Positions 34,328 through 42,684 of a DNA stretch of 64,000 nt are shown here, one piece after another (the first letter of the stretch is position 1; each line of letters opens with the position of its first letter). Below the pieces are notes generated by a model that was not told where the DNA came from, did not search any database, and saw only the letters and a list, made by a program, of their open reading frames with translations. The position numbers and the translations under genes are program-made. The stretch is from NCBI RefSeq assembly GCF_009709615.1, contig NZ_WJYA01000002.1, forward strand, positions 186,001 to 250,000, written 5' to 3'. Source of the DNA: Winogradskyella ouciana. Its GTDB lineage: Bacteria; Bacteroidota; Bacteroidia; Flavobacteriales; Flavobacteriaceae.

Positions 34328-34747
34328 TTATATGACTATACCTATACCACTGTAGGTTTCTTGCTGCTCAACCTTTGATATGGTAATTTGCTGTGTACCA
34401 TTTGGGAAGTCCCAAATAATAGAATCTCCTTCTGAGTAGCCAATCAATGCAGATCCCATTGGTGTTAAAACTGAAATCCTACTATTTTGAAAATCTTTAT
34501 CCATAGGAATAACCAATTGCAGTGTTTTTTCTACACCATTATTAAATGTTACCGTTACTGTTGAGTTAAAACGGATAACATCTTTTGGCATATCTTCCTC
34601 GTCAACAATATGTGCTGTTTTTAGCTCTTCGGATAAATTTATTAAACACCTTTGTGTTTCATGGTCTTCAGCATAGCCTGATATATTGAGTATGCGCTTA
34701 AGGTAGACATACTCTTTCTTTTCTAAAATTAAACTTCCGTACTTCAT
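34328..34747 (-). CDS. GreA/GreB C-terminal-domain (Rnk-like) protein
   Basis: 139 residues. A short N-terminal helical part is followed by the GreA/B FKBP-like C-terminal domain (about 60-139): VIRFNSTVTVTFNNGVEKTLQLVIP, ISVLTPMGSALIGYSEGDSIIW and VEQQETYSG. The long coiled coil of true GreA with its acidic tip is absent, so it is more like Rnk, which binds RNA polymerase but does not cleave transcripts. It lies 20 bp downstream of gdh. Confidence 0.85.
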   Translation of the reverse strand: MKYGSLILEKKEYVYLKRILNISGYAEDHETQRCLINLSEELKTAHIVDEEDMPKDVIRFNSTVTVTFNNGVEKTLQLVIPMDKDFQNSRISVLTPMGSALIGYSEGDSIIWDFPNGTQQITISKVEQQETYSGIGIVI

Positions 34748-34767
34748 GTTTTTATTCTTTTAAATTA

Positions 34768-36081
34768 TTAAGGAAAAATCCCTCTTTGTATGTATGCTTT
34801 TTCAATGCGTTCTATAGCGATACAAAATGCTGCTGTTCGCATATCAACACCTTCATTTTTAGAATAGTCAAAAACTTTATCAAAAGATTCTTTCATCTTT
34901 TTATCTAGTTTTTCCATAACCTCATTTAACTGCCAAAGCTCTCCGTTTCTATTTTGAAGCCATTCAAAATAACTACCTACTACTCCACCGGAATTGCATA
35001 AGATATCTGGAATGATAGTGATACCTCTATCCAACAATATTTTTTCTCCTTCTACATTTGTTGGTCCATTGGCACCTTCTGCGATAAGTCTTGCCTTAAT
35101 ATTTGGTGCATTATCTGCAGTAATCTGGTTGCCTAAAGCTGCAGGTATACAGATATCACAATCTAAAGTGAAAAATTGATTCTTGTCAACAGGCTTGGCA
35201 TTAGGGAAATCCACAATGCTTCCATCATTGATTTTACTGTATTTAAACAAATCTTCAACCTTAATCCCTTTTTGGTTCTGAATACTTCCATAAGCATCTT
35301 GTACAGCGACTAATTTTGCACCATCTTTCTCCAAGAAATGTGCCGCCCAATAACCAACATTACCAAAACCTTGCACGATAAACTTTTTGCCATTAAGACT
35401 CTTGTTATTTTTTTCTGCCCAAAACTTAATCGATAGATATACACCATAACCAGTAGCTCTATCACGACCTTCCAGTCCGCCACTTCCATCTGGCTTACCT
35501 GTTACCACATGTTGATTTGCTGTACGTTCTGCTGGTGGACGCGTACTCATATACGTATCTGCAATCCAGGCCATGGTTTGGCTATTGGTGTTGACATCTG
35601 GTGCAGGTATATCGTGTTCTGGCCCAATATTATCTGCCAAAGCAAACGTAAAACGTCTTGTAATACGTTCTAACTCTCCTTTAGAATATTTTGTTGGGTC
35701 TAACTTAATACCTCCTTTTCCGCCTCCATAAGGCAAACCTGCCAATGAAGTTTTCCAGGTCATCCACATTGCTAATGCTCTTGCTGCATCTATATCTACC
35801 GTTGGATGATAGCGTAAACCACCTTTATATGGTCCTAATGCGTTATTATGTTGCACTCTATAACCTGTAAATATTTCCACTTCCCCATTATCCATTTTTA
35901 CTGGAAAATTCACAATGATTTCATTGTTGGTAATACTTAAAATTTTTCTGATGTTTGGATGAAGGTTAATTTGATCTGCAGCACTATTAAACTGCTCCAT
36001 AACATTATCCATCATACCTCTTACAAGTGCTTTTTTAGATTTTTTTGATGGTTTTTTTAATTCTGCTGTTATTGTTGTCAT
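34768..36081 (-). CDS. gdhA: Glutamate dehydrogenase (Glu/Leu/Phe/Val family)
   Basis: 437 residues. Substrate and catalytic motifs are YRVQHNNALGPYKGGLRYHP, LAGLPYGGGKGGIKLDP (catalytic lysine region) and DIPAPDVNTNSQTMAWI. The Rossmann dinucleotide loop is VQGFGNVGYWAA, and IAEGANGPTN lies in the C-terminal part. It interconverts glutamate with 2-oxoglutarate and ammonia. It heads a likely operon with the GreA-like, two helical and USP genes. A weak sigma-54-like sequence, GG-N10-GC, lies at 36284-36302. Confidence 0.93.
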   Translation of the reverse strand: MTTITAELKKPSKKSKKALVRGMMDNVMEQFNSAADQINLHPNIRKILSITNNEIIVNFPVKMDNGEVEIFTGYRVQHNNALGPYKGGLRYHPTVDIDAARALAMWMTWKTSLAGLPYGGGKGGIKLDPTKYSKGELERITRRFTFALADNIGPEHDIPAPDVNTNSQTMAWIADTYMSTRPPAERTANQHVVTGKPDGSGGLEGRDRATGYGVYLSIKFWAEKNNKSLNGKKFIVQGFGNVGYWAAHFLEKDGAKLVAVQDAYGSIQNQKGIKVEDLFKYSKINDGSIVDFPNAKPVDKNQFFTLDCDICIPAALGNQITADNAPNIKARLIAEGANGPTNVEGEKILLDRGITIIPDILCNSGGVVGSYFEWLQNRNGELWQLNEVMEKLDKKMKESFDKVFDYSKNEGVDMRTAAFCIAIERIEKAYIQRGIFP

Positions 36082-36534
36082 TTCTGATATGTTTTAGGTT
36101 GTTGCTTAATTGATTTTAGAATTTTCTTCTATTTGCAAATCTGTAAGGACTTGTTTTAATAGTATCAAATCTCAATTTATTTTGTTTTGTCTTTCGATTT
36201 ATGAATTCGTATATAATTGCTTTAATTTCCATTATTTTTTGTTTTTGTATTTGTTTTTTTAAAGTCACATTAAGCACAATCGAATTGCTATTAATTGCCC
36301 AACTATAATACTGTTAGTTTTAACTGTGCCCAAAGTGACCATTTTTTAATTTTCCAATAATGTTCTCGCTGAATAGACTTTTTTAATTAAATTCTATTTA
36401 CAATAGATCTCTCATTGTATTTTTGAGTAATGTATTTGTTTCGTGATGCTTTATCAGATTTTTTAGTTCTTGAATTTTTACATCTTACTGCTGATATTAT
36501 TGCGTTAAAAATCATAATCTTTAGTATTACATTG
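36082..36534. other. Upstream region of gdh
   Basis: 453 bases of T-rich DNA without a gene. On the minus strand TTGGGCAATTAATAGCAAT (36284-36302) has the GG-N10-GC spacing of sigma-54 promoters but lies about 200 bp from gdh. No copy of the palindromic upstream site seen elsewhere was found. Confidence 0.35.
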
Positions 36535-36711
36535 TTAAACTAATTGTAGCTTTCTTTTTTCATTCTCTTTTGGTTCTTGCACTGTCTCTAGGGTGGTTAA
36601 ATCCTCAACCTCTTCGTCATACTCACTACACGACCAAACCTTATCTTTTTGCATCGTTAGTGCGCAGTTATTGCGATGTATGCAACTCGGACAGATATTA
36701 ATGTGGTTCAT
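36535..36711 (-). CDS. Small Cys-rich protein (58 aa)
   Basis: Read directly: starts MNHINICPSCIHRNNCALT, has VWSCSEYDEEVEDL and ends KRKLQLV before TAA. The cysteine pattern CPSC-x5-C-x12-C suggests a zinc or iron-sulphur site. A near-perfect sigma-54 promoter ends 35 bp upstream and a palindromic enhancer-like site lies 150 bp upstream, so the gene is real and controlled by an NtrC-type activator. No function is known to me. Confidence 0.72.
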   Translation of the reverse strand: MNHINICPSCIHRNNCALTMQKDKVWSCSEYDEEVEDLTTLETVQEPKENEKRKLQLV

Positions 36712-36745
36712 AATTAAATGTATTAATGTTATTCACATACCTAAA

Positions 36746-36762
36746 GGCAATGCTTGTGCCAA
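36746..36762 (-). promoter_or_regulatory. Sigma-54 promoter of the small Cys-rich gene
   Basis: The minus strand reads TTGGCACAAGCATTGCC, matching TTGGCAC-N5-TTGC exactly with GG-N10-GC spacing. The -12 element is about 36 bp before the ATG at 36711. Confidence 0.82.
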
Positions 36763-36782
36763 TTGCATTACCTTAATCAACC

Positions 36783-36820
36783 AAAAACCTCAAAACCCTT
36801 TTGCATAAAGGGTTTTGAGG
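36783..36820 (-). terminator. Terminator of the sensor/kinase/regulator operon
   Basis: CCTCAAAACCCTTT (36788-36801) and AAAGGGTTTTGAGG (36807-36820) form a perfect 14 bp stem with a 5 nt loop. On the minus strand it is followed by TTTTT. Confidence 0.85.
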
Positions 36821-36860
36821 TTATTAACTATTGTTCTATTAAATTTTATACCGATACTTA

Positions 36861-36878
36861 TTTACCCACCTGCGTAAA
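36861..36878. promoter_or_regulatory. Enhancer-like upstream site, copy 1
   Basis: TTTACCCACCTGCGTAAA matches the core of the palindrome at 40087-40120 at 16 of 18 positions. It is centred about 110 bp upstream of the -24 element of the small Cys-rich gene, a typical position for an NtrC-type activator site. Confidence 0.65.
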
Positions 36879-36898
36879 AAGGTATCAGCATGCAATGA

Positions 36899-38227
36899 CT
36901 AATCCGCTAATTTTTGGCGGATGGTTTTACGGTCTATTTGAAGAATTTCTGCTGCTTTAGTTTTATTATTTCCTGTAGCTCGTAATACTTTTTCTATATA
37001 TTGTTTTTCAACCACCTTAAGTGGCACCAAAGCGTCCGCAGAAAAAGCTATGGTATGTTTTAAGTGGTCTGGTAGATGCTCAACATCTACAACCTTGTCG
37101 CACATGATCACAGCACGCTGAACGATATTTTCTAATTCCCTAATATTTCCTGGCCAATTATAACGATTTAAAATATCCAAAGCCTCAGGTGTGATTTTTA
37201 AGAATCGGTCTTTATACTCAATGCCATATTTAAACAGAAATTTATCGACCAACAAAGCAATATCATCCTTTCGTTCACGCAATGGCGCAATATGAATTTC
37301 CACCACTGTTAATCTATAATACAAATCTTCCCTAAAGGTTTGCTTCTGTATCATATCTTGCAAATCGCTATTTGTAGCTGCTATGATGCGAACATCAACT
37401 TTTTCGGCTTTTGTTGAACCTACACGAACTACTTCTTTTTCTTGAAGTACGCGTAATAATCGTGATTGAACCGTAAGTGAAGCATTACCTATTTCATCCA
37501 AAAATATAGTGCCACCATTTGCAGCTTGGAAAAAACCTTCTCTATTAGTTTCAGCACCTGTAAACGCGCCTTTTACATAACCGAACAGCTCTGCTTCCAA
37601 CAAGTTCTCTGGAATACCACCACAGTTTACCGCAATAAATGGTGCTCTCGAAAATTTACCTTGATAATGGATGGCACGAGCCACCAATTCTTTACCTGTA
37701 CCGCTTTCTCCTTTAATAAAAACAGTTGCCTTGTTATCTTTTACACGCTCTATAACCTGTATAACGTCGTTTATTTTTTCTGAATTGCCAATGATTTCTC
37801 CATAAGGTTCAGTTCTATGGTCGGAAGTGTTTTTAGGTTGTATTGCCTTTCCTTCTGAATCAACTAAAGACTTGTCTAATGCAGATTTCAATTCATCTTT
37901 TGTGAAAGGTTTGGTTAAATAATCCACCACTCCAGACTTAATAGCTTCCAAAGACCCTTGAACGGATGGATAACCAGTAACTACCAATTTTGGTAATTTA
38001 GGATAGTGCTCTGACACAAATTTTATGAGCTCAAAACCATCAACCTCCGGCATTTTTAAATCGGTAATCAATAAATCTATTTGTGTGTCTCGCAAAATTG
38101 TGACCGCTTCTTTTACCGAAATTGCTTTAAAAACATGATAATTCCATGATTGTAAGTGACGCTGCAAAAGCTCTAAAATGTTTACGTCATCATCAACAAT
38201 AAGTATATTTTCCTTTCGTAATTGCAT
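36899..38227 (-). CDS. Sigma-54-dependent NtrC-family response regulator
   Basis: 442 residues from the ATG at 38227, 7 bp after the kinase stop; an upstream ATG at 38269 lies inside the kinase gene. Receiver domain 1-120 with phosphoacceptor D56 (LLITDLKMP). The AAA+ domain (about 145-380) has Walker A GESGTGKELVARA, the sigma-54-contacting GAFTGA loop, and LFLDEIGN-like FLDEIGNASL. The C-terminal Fis-type helix-turn-helix is NNKTKAAEILQIDRKTIRQKL. It is expected to activate sigma-54 promoters such as those at 36746, 40005 and 42321. Confidence 0.95.
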   Translation of the reverse strand: MQLRKENILIVDDDVNILELLQRHLQSWNYHVFKAISVKEAVTILRDTQIDLLITDLKMPEVDGFELIKFVSEHYPKLPKLVVTGYPSVQGSLEAIKSGVVDYLTKPFTKDELKSALDKSLVDSEGKAIQPKNTSDHRTEPYGEIIGNSEKINDVIQVIERVKDNKATVFIKGESGTGKELVARAIHYQGKFSRAPFIAVNCGGIPENLLEAELFGYVKGAFTGAETNREGFFQAANGGTIFLDEIGNASLTVQSRLLRVLQEKEVVRVGSTKAEKVDVRIIAATNSDLQDMIQKQTFREDLYYRLTVVEIHIAPLRERKDDIALLVDKFLFKYGIEYKDRFLKITPEALDILNRYNWPGNIRELENIVQRAVIMCDKVVDVEHLPDHLKHTIAFSADALVPLKVVEKQYIEKVLRATGNNKTKAAEILQIDRKTIRQKLAD

Positions 38228-38234
38228 AATCAAT

Positions 38235-39326
38235 TTAGTCTTTTGGAAGTGTAATTGTAAAGGTAGCACCTTTTTTTGTGTTATTTTCGGCTGCTATTGT
38301 GCCTTTGTGTGAGGCGACAATGCCATGCACAACACTTAATCCCAAGCCTGATCCATCTCCCATAGGTTTAGTTGTGAAAAAGGGTTGAAAAACCTTACTT
38401 AAATTGTCTTTTTTAAAACCAGGTCCTTCATCGGAAATTTTCAAGACAATATTGTTTTTTGAGCTAAATGTATTAATGGTTATTAGACCGTTTTTAGGTG
38501 AAAAATAAATGGCATTCATCAATAAGTTGAAAATAATCTGTGTTAATTGTATAGGGTCTGCTCTCAACCATAATTCATCTTCTTCAGTTTTCACGATATA
38601 CTTTACCTGCTCTTTCTTAAATGTGGCATCTAATAGTTTAATCGCATTTTTTATGTGTACTATGATGTTGACACGCTTCATTTCTTGTGGCATCTCACAA
38701 GCAAAAAACATTAGTTTTTTAACCACTTCCCTAGAGAATATAGCATTCTTAATTATTTTATCTATATCTGAAATTGCTTTGGAATTTGATTTTAAGTCGT
38801 CTTTGAGCAATTCTGAAAAGCCAAGAATATTTGCTAAAGGTGTATTTAGCTCATGAGCAATACCTGCAGTAATTTCGCCCAAAATACTTAAACGGTCTGC
38901 ATGCTCCATTTGACGTTTAAGTGATGCTTCGTTTTTTTGGATTTCGATGCGCTCAAAAAGGTTTCCTACTTTAAGTGAAACATTATCCAACAGCAATTGT
39001 TCTTCTTTTAGAAAATTGATTTTTTTTGATTCCGAAGTATTCAAATGCACCATAATAGCGCCTTTTTCTGTATTAAATATTTTGATACTGGAAGCAATAG
39101 TTAAATTATCTCTTGAAAAGGAATTCGTTGTAATTGAGACCGTATCACATTCAATCAATATATCTGTTTTTTCAGGATACTGAAACGCTTTTTTTAGACT
39201 AAAAGCAATTGCTTTTAAAGTATCTTCAATAAGTTCAAAATTGGTATTAGCAATAATAGAAGATACCTCATAGAGGCAAGTTAGCTCTTTGATTCGTTCT
39301 TTTAATGCATTTTTGGTGGTATCCAT
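38235..39326 (-). CDS. Soluble sensor histidine kinase
   Basis: 363 residues from the ATG at 39326, 8 bp after the stop of the upstream gene; the ATG at 39365 would overlap that gene by 32 bp. The N-terminal about 145 residues form a GAF-like domain. The H box is LGEITAGIAHELNTPLANILGF, the N box QIIFNLLMNAIYFSPKN, and the G boxes DEGPGFKKDNL and GSGLGLSVVHG. There is no membrane helix. The sensory membrane part seems to be encoded separately by the preceding gene. It should phosphorylate the NtrC-type regulator encoded 7 bp downstream. Confidence 0.92.
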   Translation of the reverse strand: MDTTKNALKERIKELTCLYEVSSIIANTNFELIEDTLKAIAFSLKKAFQYPEKTDILIECDTVSITTNSFSRDNLTIASSIKIFNTEKGAIMVHLNTSESKKINFLKEEQLLLDNVSLKVGNLFERIEIQKNEASLKRQMEHADRLSILGEITAGIAHELNTPLANILGFSELLKDDLKSNSKAISDIDKIIKNAIFSREVVKKLMFFACEMPQEMKRVNIIVHIKNAIKLLDATFKKEQVKYIVKTEEDELWLRADPIQLTQIIFNLLMNAIYFSPKNGLITINTFSSKNNIVLKISDEGPGFKKDNLSKVFQPFFTTKPMGDGSGLGLSVVHGIVASHKGTIAAENNTKKGATFTITLPKD

Positions 39327-39333
39327 TTTGCTG

Positions 39334-39960
39334 TTATAGACGTGTTGATTGTTCTGCTTTTGCATAGCTAGATTTTCTTATCCTGTAAAATACGACAAGC
39401 TGAACAATGATACCCATAAAAACTAAAAAACCAATTTCAAGATTAGACATTAGATTATTAGTATCCAAGCTCTTTTGTGCAATACCGACTTTAAGTTTAC
39501 TTTCTGAAACTTGAATGAGTGCCAGGTTATTTAAATCTGTTTCAATAGTGCTTATATTATCGATTAACTTTTTGTTGATTAAATGGTCTTCGGTTTTTTT
39601 CTCATTACGTTTTAATATTTCAAAATTCTGCTTTAAATCATTAAACGTTTTTGACTCCTTAGGTGTAAGTTTGGTTGTTGAAAATACATCAATCAAGGTA
39701 GCAAATTCTTTATTAAGATTATTTTGATTTTCAGTAGTATTTGAATCGAGAAGCTGCAATCGTTTTTTGTGCATAATATTGTTCATTTTATACACATAAT
39801 CCTGTGCGACCACTCTATCATTATAAACTGTAGTCAATGTATCTTGAACAGTTTCAAAATGTCTTTGGTCAATTCTATTTGTGGCGAGAACCAATAAAAA
39901 AACTGTGGCTAGTGCAAAACCAATATTTACACGGTTTGAAGCAGATGTTTTTTTAGTCAT
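39334..39960 (-). CDS. Membrane four-helix-bundle sensor subunit
   Basis: 208 residues with two membrane helices (VNIGFALATVFLLVLATN and LEIGFLVFMGIIVQLVVFY). The roughly 130-residue periplasmic helical domain between them resembles 4HB/CHASE3 sensor domains. The short C-terminal tail holds no kinase. With the kinase gene 8 bp downstream, it looks like the detached sensor half of a two-component sensor. A candidate sigma-54 promoter and a perfect palindromic site precede it. Confidence 0.72.
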   Translation of the reverse strand: MTKKTSASNRVNIGFALATVFLLVLATNRIDQRHFETVQDTLTTVYNDRVVAQDYVYKMNNIMHKKRLQLLDSNTTENQNNLNKEFATLIDVFSTTKLTPKESKTFNDLKQNFEILKRNEKKTEDHLINKKLIDNISTIETDLNNLALIQVSESKLKVGIAQKSLDTNNLMSNLEIGFLVFMGIIVQLVVFYRIRKSSYAKAEQSTRL

Positions 39961-40004
39961 AACTACTTATTTTTAGTCATTAGAAAATAAATGTAAATGG
40001 TATA

Positions 40005-40020
40005 ATCATAATTTGTGCCT
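40005..40020 (-). promoter_or_regulatory. Possible sigma-54 promoter of the sensor operon
   Basis: The minus strand reads AGGCACAAATTATGAT. The -24 part GGCAC is good; the -12 part has GA where GC is expected. It lies 45 bp before the sensor gene and 84 bp from the palindrome centre at 40103. Confidence 0.45.
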
Positions 40021-40086
40021 TTAAAAATCATATAATATAAATAATTGATTATTAACATTTTAAACTATTGCGCCTAAAATACTATC

Positions 40087-40120
40087 GGGTAATATTTACC
40101 CAATTGCGTAAATATTACCC
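40087..40120. promoter_or_regulatory. Enhancer-like palindrome, copy 2
   Basis: Perfect 13 bp inverted repeats GGGTAATATTTAC (40087-40099) and GTAAATATTACCC (40108-40120) are separated by 8 bases. It lies upstream of the sensor operon and is the best copy of the proposed activator site. It suggests autoregulation. Confidence 0.7.
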
Positions 40121-40225
40121 AAAATAAACCTGAATCATAAATATAAAAATCTCATATGAACACTCTTAATATGATATTTTAAAAGGTATATTATTGTTGA
40201 GCAACGCTAATTGCTATCATAAAAC

Positions 40226-41311
40226 TTATTGTGAATCTTGTTTCATGACAACAGTTCTATGTGGAAATGGTATTTCAATTCCTTCTTTATCAAACCGCTT
40301 TTTAATACTTTCTAAAACATCAATTTTTAGTTGGAAGCTATCGCTGAAATTTCTTCCCCAAGTCCATGCTCTAATTGTCATTGAGGAATCATTTAACGCT
40401 ATAAGAGCTGTTCTAACTATTGGTTTGCCATCTTGTATGTCTTGTTCTGTACGGTTGTCTAATATAAGTGGATGTTTTTCACATTCTTCTTGCATGATTT
40501 TTTTTGCCAAATCTATATTGCTATCATATGAGATTCCAATCTCAATACGCTCGCAAGTTTTTAGTTCTCCCATATCAAAATTAATGAGTTTTTCTTTATT
40601 GATTATAGCGTTTGGAATGACAATCATCTTATTTTCAAAATTACGAATTACTGTATGACGTAGCGTTATATCACTAACCCTACCAATCATTGTATCTGTG
40701 ACTTTTATGAGGTCACCAACCCTGAAAGGTTTAAATGAAATTATGAATATACCACCTATAACGTTAGATAAAGCTTCTTGCGATGCAAAACCAGCAATTA
40801 ATGCCAAAACACCTGCTCCACCCAAAGCTGTTTGAGTTAAACCTTTTAACGAGGGGAAGGCTAAAAGACAAAGTATAATTCCTGTAAAATAAATACCAAA
40901 AAGAACAATGTATCTTAGAAACTGAAAACTGGTTGAATCTTGCTCCGTTTCCTTCTTTTTTTTAATATCGTGCTTAAACCACATATTGGAAGTTGTAGCA
41001 GCAATAATGGTTAGTGACAAAACAACACCTATATAAAGCGCTATTTTGAAATTATCCGCCAAGGTACCTTGTTTACTTTCATCTACAACAAGATAGGTTA
41101 AAGCTATTAAGCCTAATACAATCCATAAAGTATTAAGTATACGTTTTAATAATTTTAACGGCTTTGATATTTCTCCTGGAAACTTTTCCTGTTGCTCATT
41201 AGCGAGCCAACGGTGTAATTTATTGGTTAAAAACCGTAAAATAAAAATTACAGCTATGACTATTATCCCAAAAATAATATCTAGTTGATGTGTTTCTAAA
41301 AAATCTGTCAT
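40226..41311 (-). CDS. MscS-family mechanosensitive channel
   Basis: 361 residues. Four membrane segments (IIFGIIVIAVIFILRFL; LNTLWIVLGLIALTYLVV; FKIALYIGVVLSLTIIAATT; YIVLFGIYFTGIILCLLAF) precede the pore helix TALGGAGVLALIAGFASQEALSNVIGG (in the region about 165-195). The beta domain is FRVGDLIKVTDTMIGRVSDITLRHTVIRNFENK with VIPNAIINKEKLINF. It is probably the third gene of a dps-hypothetical-mscS operon on the minus strand. Confidence 0.9.
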   Translation of the reverse strand: MTDFLETHQLDIIFGIIVIAVIFILRFLTNKLHRWLANEQQEKFPGEISKPLKLLKRILNTLWIVLGLIALTYLVVDESKQGTLADNFKIALYIGVVLSLTIIAATTSNMWFKHDIKKKKETEQDSTSFQFLRYIVLFGIYFTGIILCLLAFPSLKGLTQTALGGAGVLALIAGFASQEALSNVIGGIFIISFKPFRVGDLIKVTDTMIGRVSDITLRHTVIRNFENKMIVIPNAIINKEKLINFDMGELKTCERIEIGISYDSNIDLAKKIMQEECEKHPLILDNRTEQDIQDGKPIVRTALIALNDSSMTIRAWTWGRNFSDSFQLKIDVLESIKKRFDKEGIEIPFPHRTVVMKQDSQ

Positions 41312-41440
41312 AGTTTATAATTTTAAAAAACTAAATACTTCTATATTTTTATTGAAGATTCTTATTCCTTAATTGAAAACATTCACATAATAAAATACTC
41401 GATGTTTGTATAAATAAAAGAACCAATAAGTATTCCTATT

Positions 41441-41755
41441 TTAGCCAAATCTATCTGGTCTATTTAGTTTTTGAACTAACTTAAAAGATGCGTAATCGGC
41501 ATAAATACCATAAGCATTTACTAATAGACCTTTTACAGAACCATCTGTTGATGAAATGGCATATAAAACACTTTCATTATCTACATCTGACATTTCTTGA
41601 AAACGGTGTTTTTCATCGATTTCAAACTCGTCTGGTTGCAATTGACATTGATTTTCAGGGCACTCTATAAAATTTTCTTTCATATTAAAGTTATAGATAT
41701 AGCCTTTATTTGTAAGGTCGTTTATTGCTTCAGATAAACTTGTATATTTTCCCAT
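41441..41755 (-). CDS. Conserved small protein (often mislabelled PRPP synthetase)
   Basis: 104 residues. It opens YTSLSEAINDLTNKGYIYNFNMKENFIECP, has an acidic middle (LQPDEFEIDEKHRFQEMSDVDNESVLYAISS) and ends KGLLVNAYGIYADYASFKLVQKL. This flavobacterial family is commonly labelled phosphoribosylpyrophosphate synthetase, but the PRPP-binding motif is absent and the protein is far too short. It lies 28 bp downstream of the second dps gene. Function is unknown. Confidence 0.65.
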   Translation of the reverse strand: MGKYTSLSEAINDLTNKGYIYNFNMKENFIECPENQCQLQPDEFEIDEKHRFQEMSDVDNESVLYAISSTDGSVKGLLVNAYGIYADYASFKLVQKLNRPDRFG

Positions 41756-41783
41756 TTTATGTTTGCTTTATTTGATGGTTTCA

Positions 41784-42251
41784 CTATTTTAAATAAGAAT
41801 TAAACATCCAAAGTGTTTTTTCCGTTTCTGAAATGTAGTCACTCATTAAACTTACTGTGCCTTCATCATCTACATCTGCTGCAATAGCAAGTATTTCGCG
41901 CTCTTTTTCCACTAAAGTTTTAAAATTATTTATTACTACCTGTACTCCTTTTGTACCATCCGATACGTTTTTTTCTTCTTTAATCTGTGTGGTTTTTAGA
42001 TAGTCTGAGTATATATGTAATGGTACAGCTTCTAGCGTTAGAATTCGTTCTGCGATTTCGTCAATTTTAACGAAGGCATCTTTGTATAATTCCTCAAACT
42101 TATCGTGTAACTCAAAAAACTCTTTTCCTTTTATATTCCAGTGAAGTCCTCTAAGATTTTGATAGAAAATTTCATAATCTGCCAATAAAATATTGAGCTC
42201 TTCCGCTAGTTTCTCAGCTTTGTTACTGTCTAATCCTACTAAATTTTTCAT
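41784..42251 (-). CDS. dps: Second Dps family protein
   Basis: 155 residues. The ferroxidase-type motifs are NLRGLHWNIKG and FFELHDKFEELYKDAFVKIDEIAERILTLEAVPLH. It is closely similar to the Dps at 5686-6189. Unlike that copy it carries a good sigma-54 promoter (42321-42336) and an upstream palindromic site (42426-42459), so it belongs to the regulon of the NtrC-type regulator. Short gaps suggest an operon with the next two minus-strand genes. Confidence 0.92.
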   Translation of the reverse strand: MKNLVGLDSNKAEKLAEELNILLADYEIFYQNLRGLHWNIKGKEFFELHDKFEELYKDAFVKIDEIAERILTLEAVPLHIYSDYLKTTQIKEEKNVSDGTKGVQVVINNFKTLVEKEREILAIAADVDDEGTVSLMSDYISETEKTLWMFNSYLK

Positions 42252-42320
42252 TTATTTAAGTTTTTATCCGTTAAAAAATTTTACGCTATTGCTAACTTTT
42301 TATTGTTATTATATGATATT

Positions 42321-42336
42321 AGCAATGCCTGTACCT
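42321..42336 (-). promoter_or_regulatory. Sigma-54 promoter of the dps2 operon
   Basis: The minus strand reads AGGTACAGGCATTGCT: GGTAC, five bases, TTGCT, with exact GG-N10-GC spacing. It lies about 70 bp before the dps start. Confidence 0.75.
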
Positions 42337-42425
42337 AAATATTATCAAGACATATCATAAAACTGTTAAACACTAAATATCAAGTGTTTACGTAAATCGC
42401 AATGATAATTTTAATAATAAAAATT

Positions 42426-42459
42426 GGGTAATAAATACTCGATTGGGTGATAATTACCC
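42426..42459. promoter_or_regulatory. Enhancer-like upstream site, copy 3
   Basis: A 34-bp imperfect palindrome starting GGGTAATAAATAC and ending GATAATTACCC. It is the same length as the site at 40087-40120 and shares its outer GGGTAAT/TTACCC arms and central ATTG-GT. It is centred about 107 bp upstream of the -24 element of dps2. Confidence 0.65.
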
Positions 42460-42518
42460 GATTTATATATATAATTCTATGACATTGACCATATTCGTTA
42501 ATTATTGTATCTAAAAAT

Positions 42519-42684
42519 CCATTCCACACACATTTTCCTCCACTTCTCTGCCCTTGCTTAAAAAGAGTGTTTCATTAACCGATTAGAGAATTATTTGAGA
42601 AGAAAAAAATAAAGAAAAGTATTATTTAACATGCGCTTTTAACCAAAGCCCATGTTGTACATAACGCAAGTACATTATAGGACA
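42519..42684 (+). repeat. Direct repeat, left copy, flanking the island
   Basis: Matches 47549-47761 in the same orientation. Identical blocks include the stretch starting CCATTCCACACACATTTTCC (42519), TAACATGCGCTTTTAACC (42627) and a 37-nt block starting GCCCATGTTGTACATAACG (42648-42684). AACATGCGCTTT and AAAGCCCATGTT (42628-42656) form an 11/12 bp hairpin here. Confidence 0.85.

Noticed and set aside
36284..36302. Confident sigma-54 promoter for gdh
   Set aside because: Spacing fits but it is about 200 bp from the gene and lacks the upstream palindrome, so it is only noted.
41441..41755. PRPP synthetase
   Set aside because: No PRPP-binding or catalytic motif and only 104 residues; the name is a propagated label.
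42404..42416. Fourth activator site at the palindrome TTTACGTAAA
   Set aside because: It lacks the spacer and the GGGTAAT arms of the other three sites.
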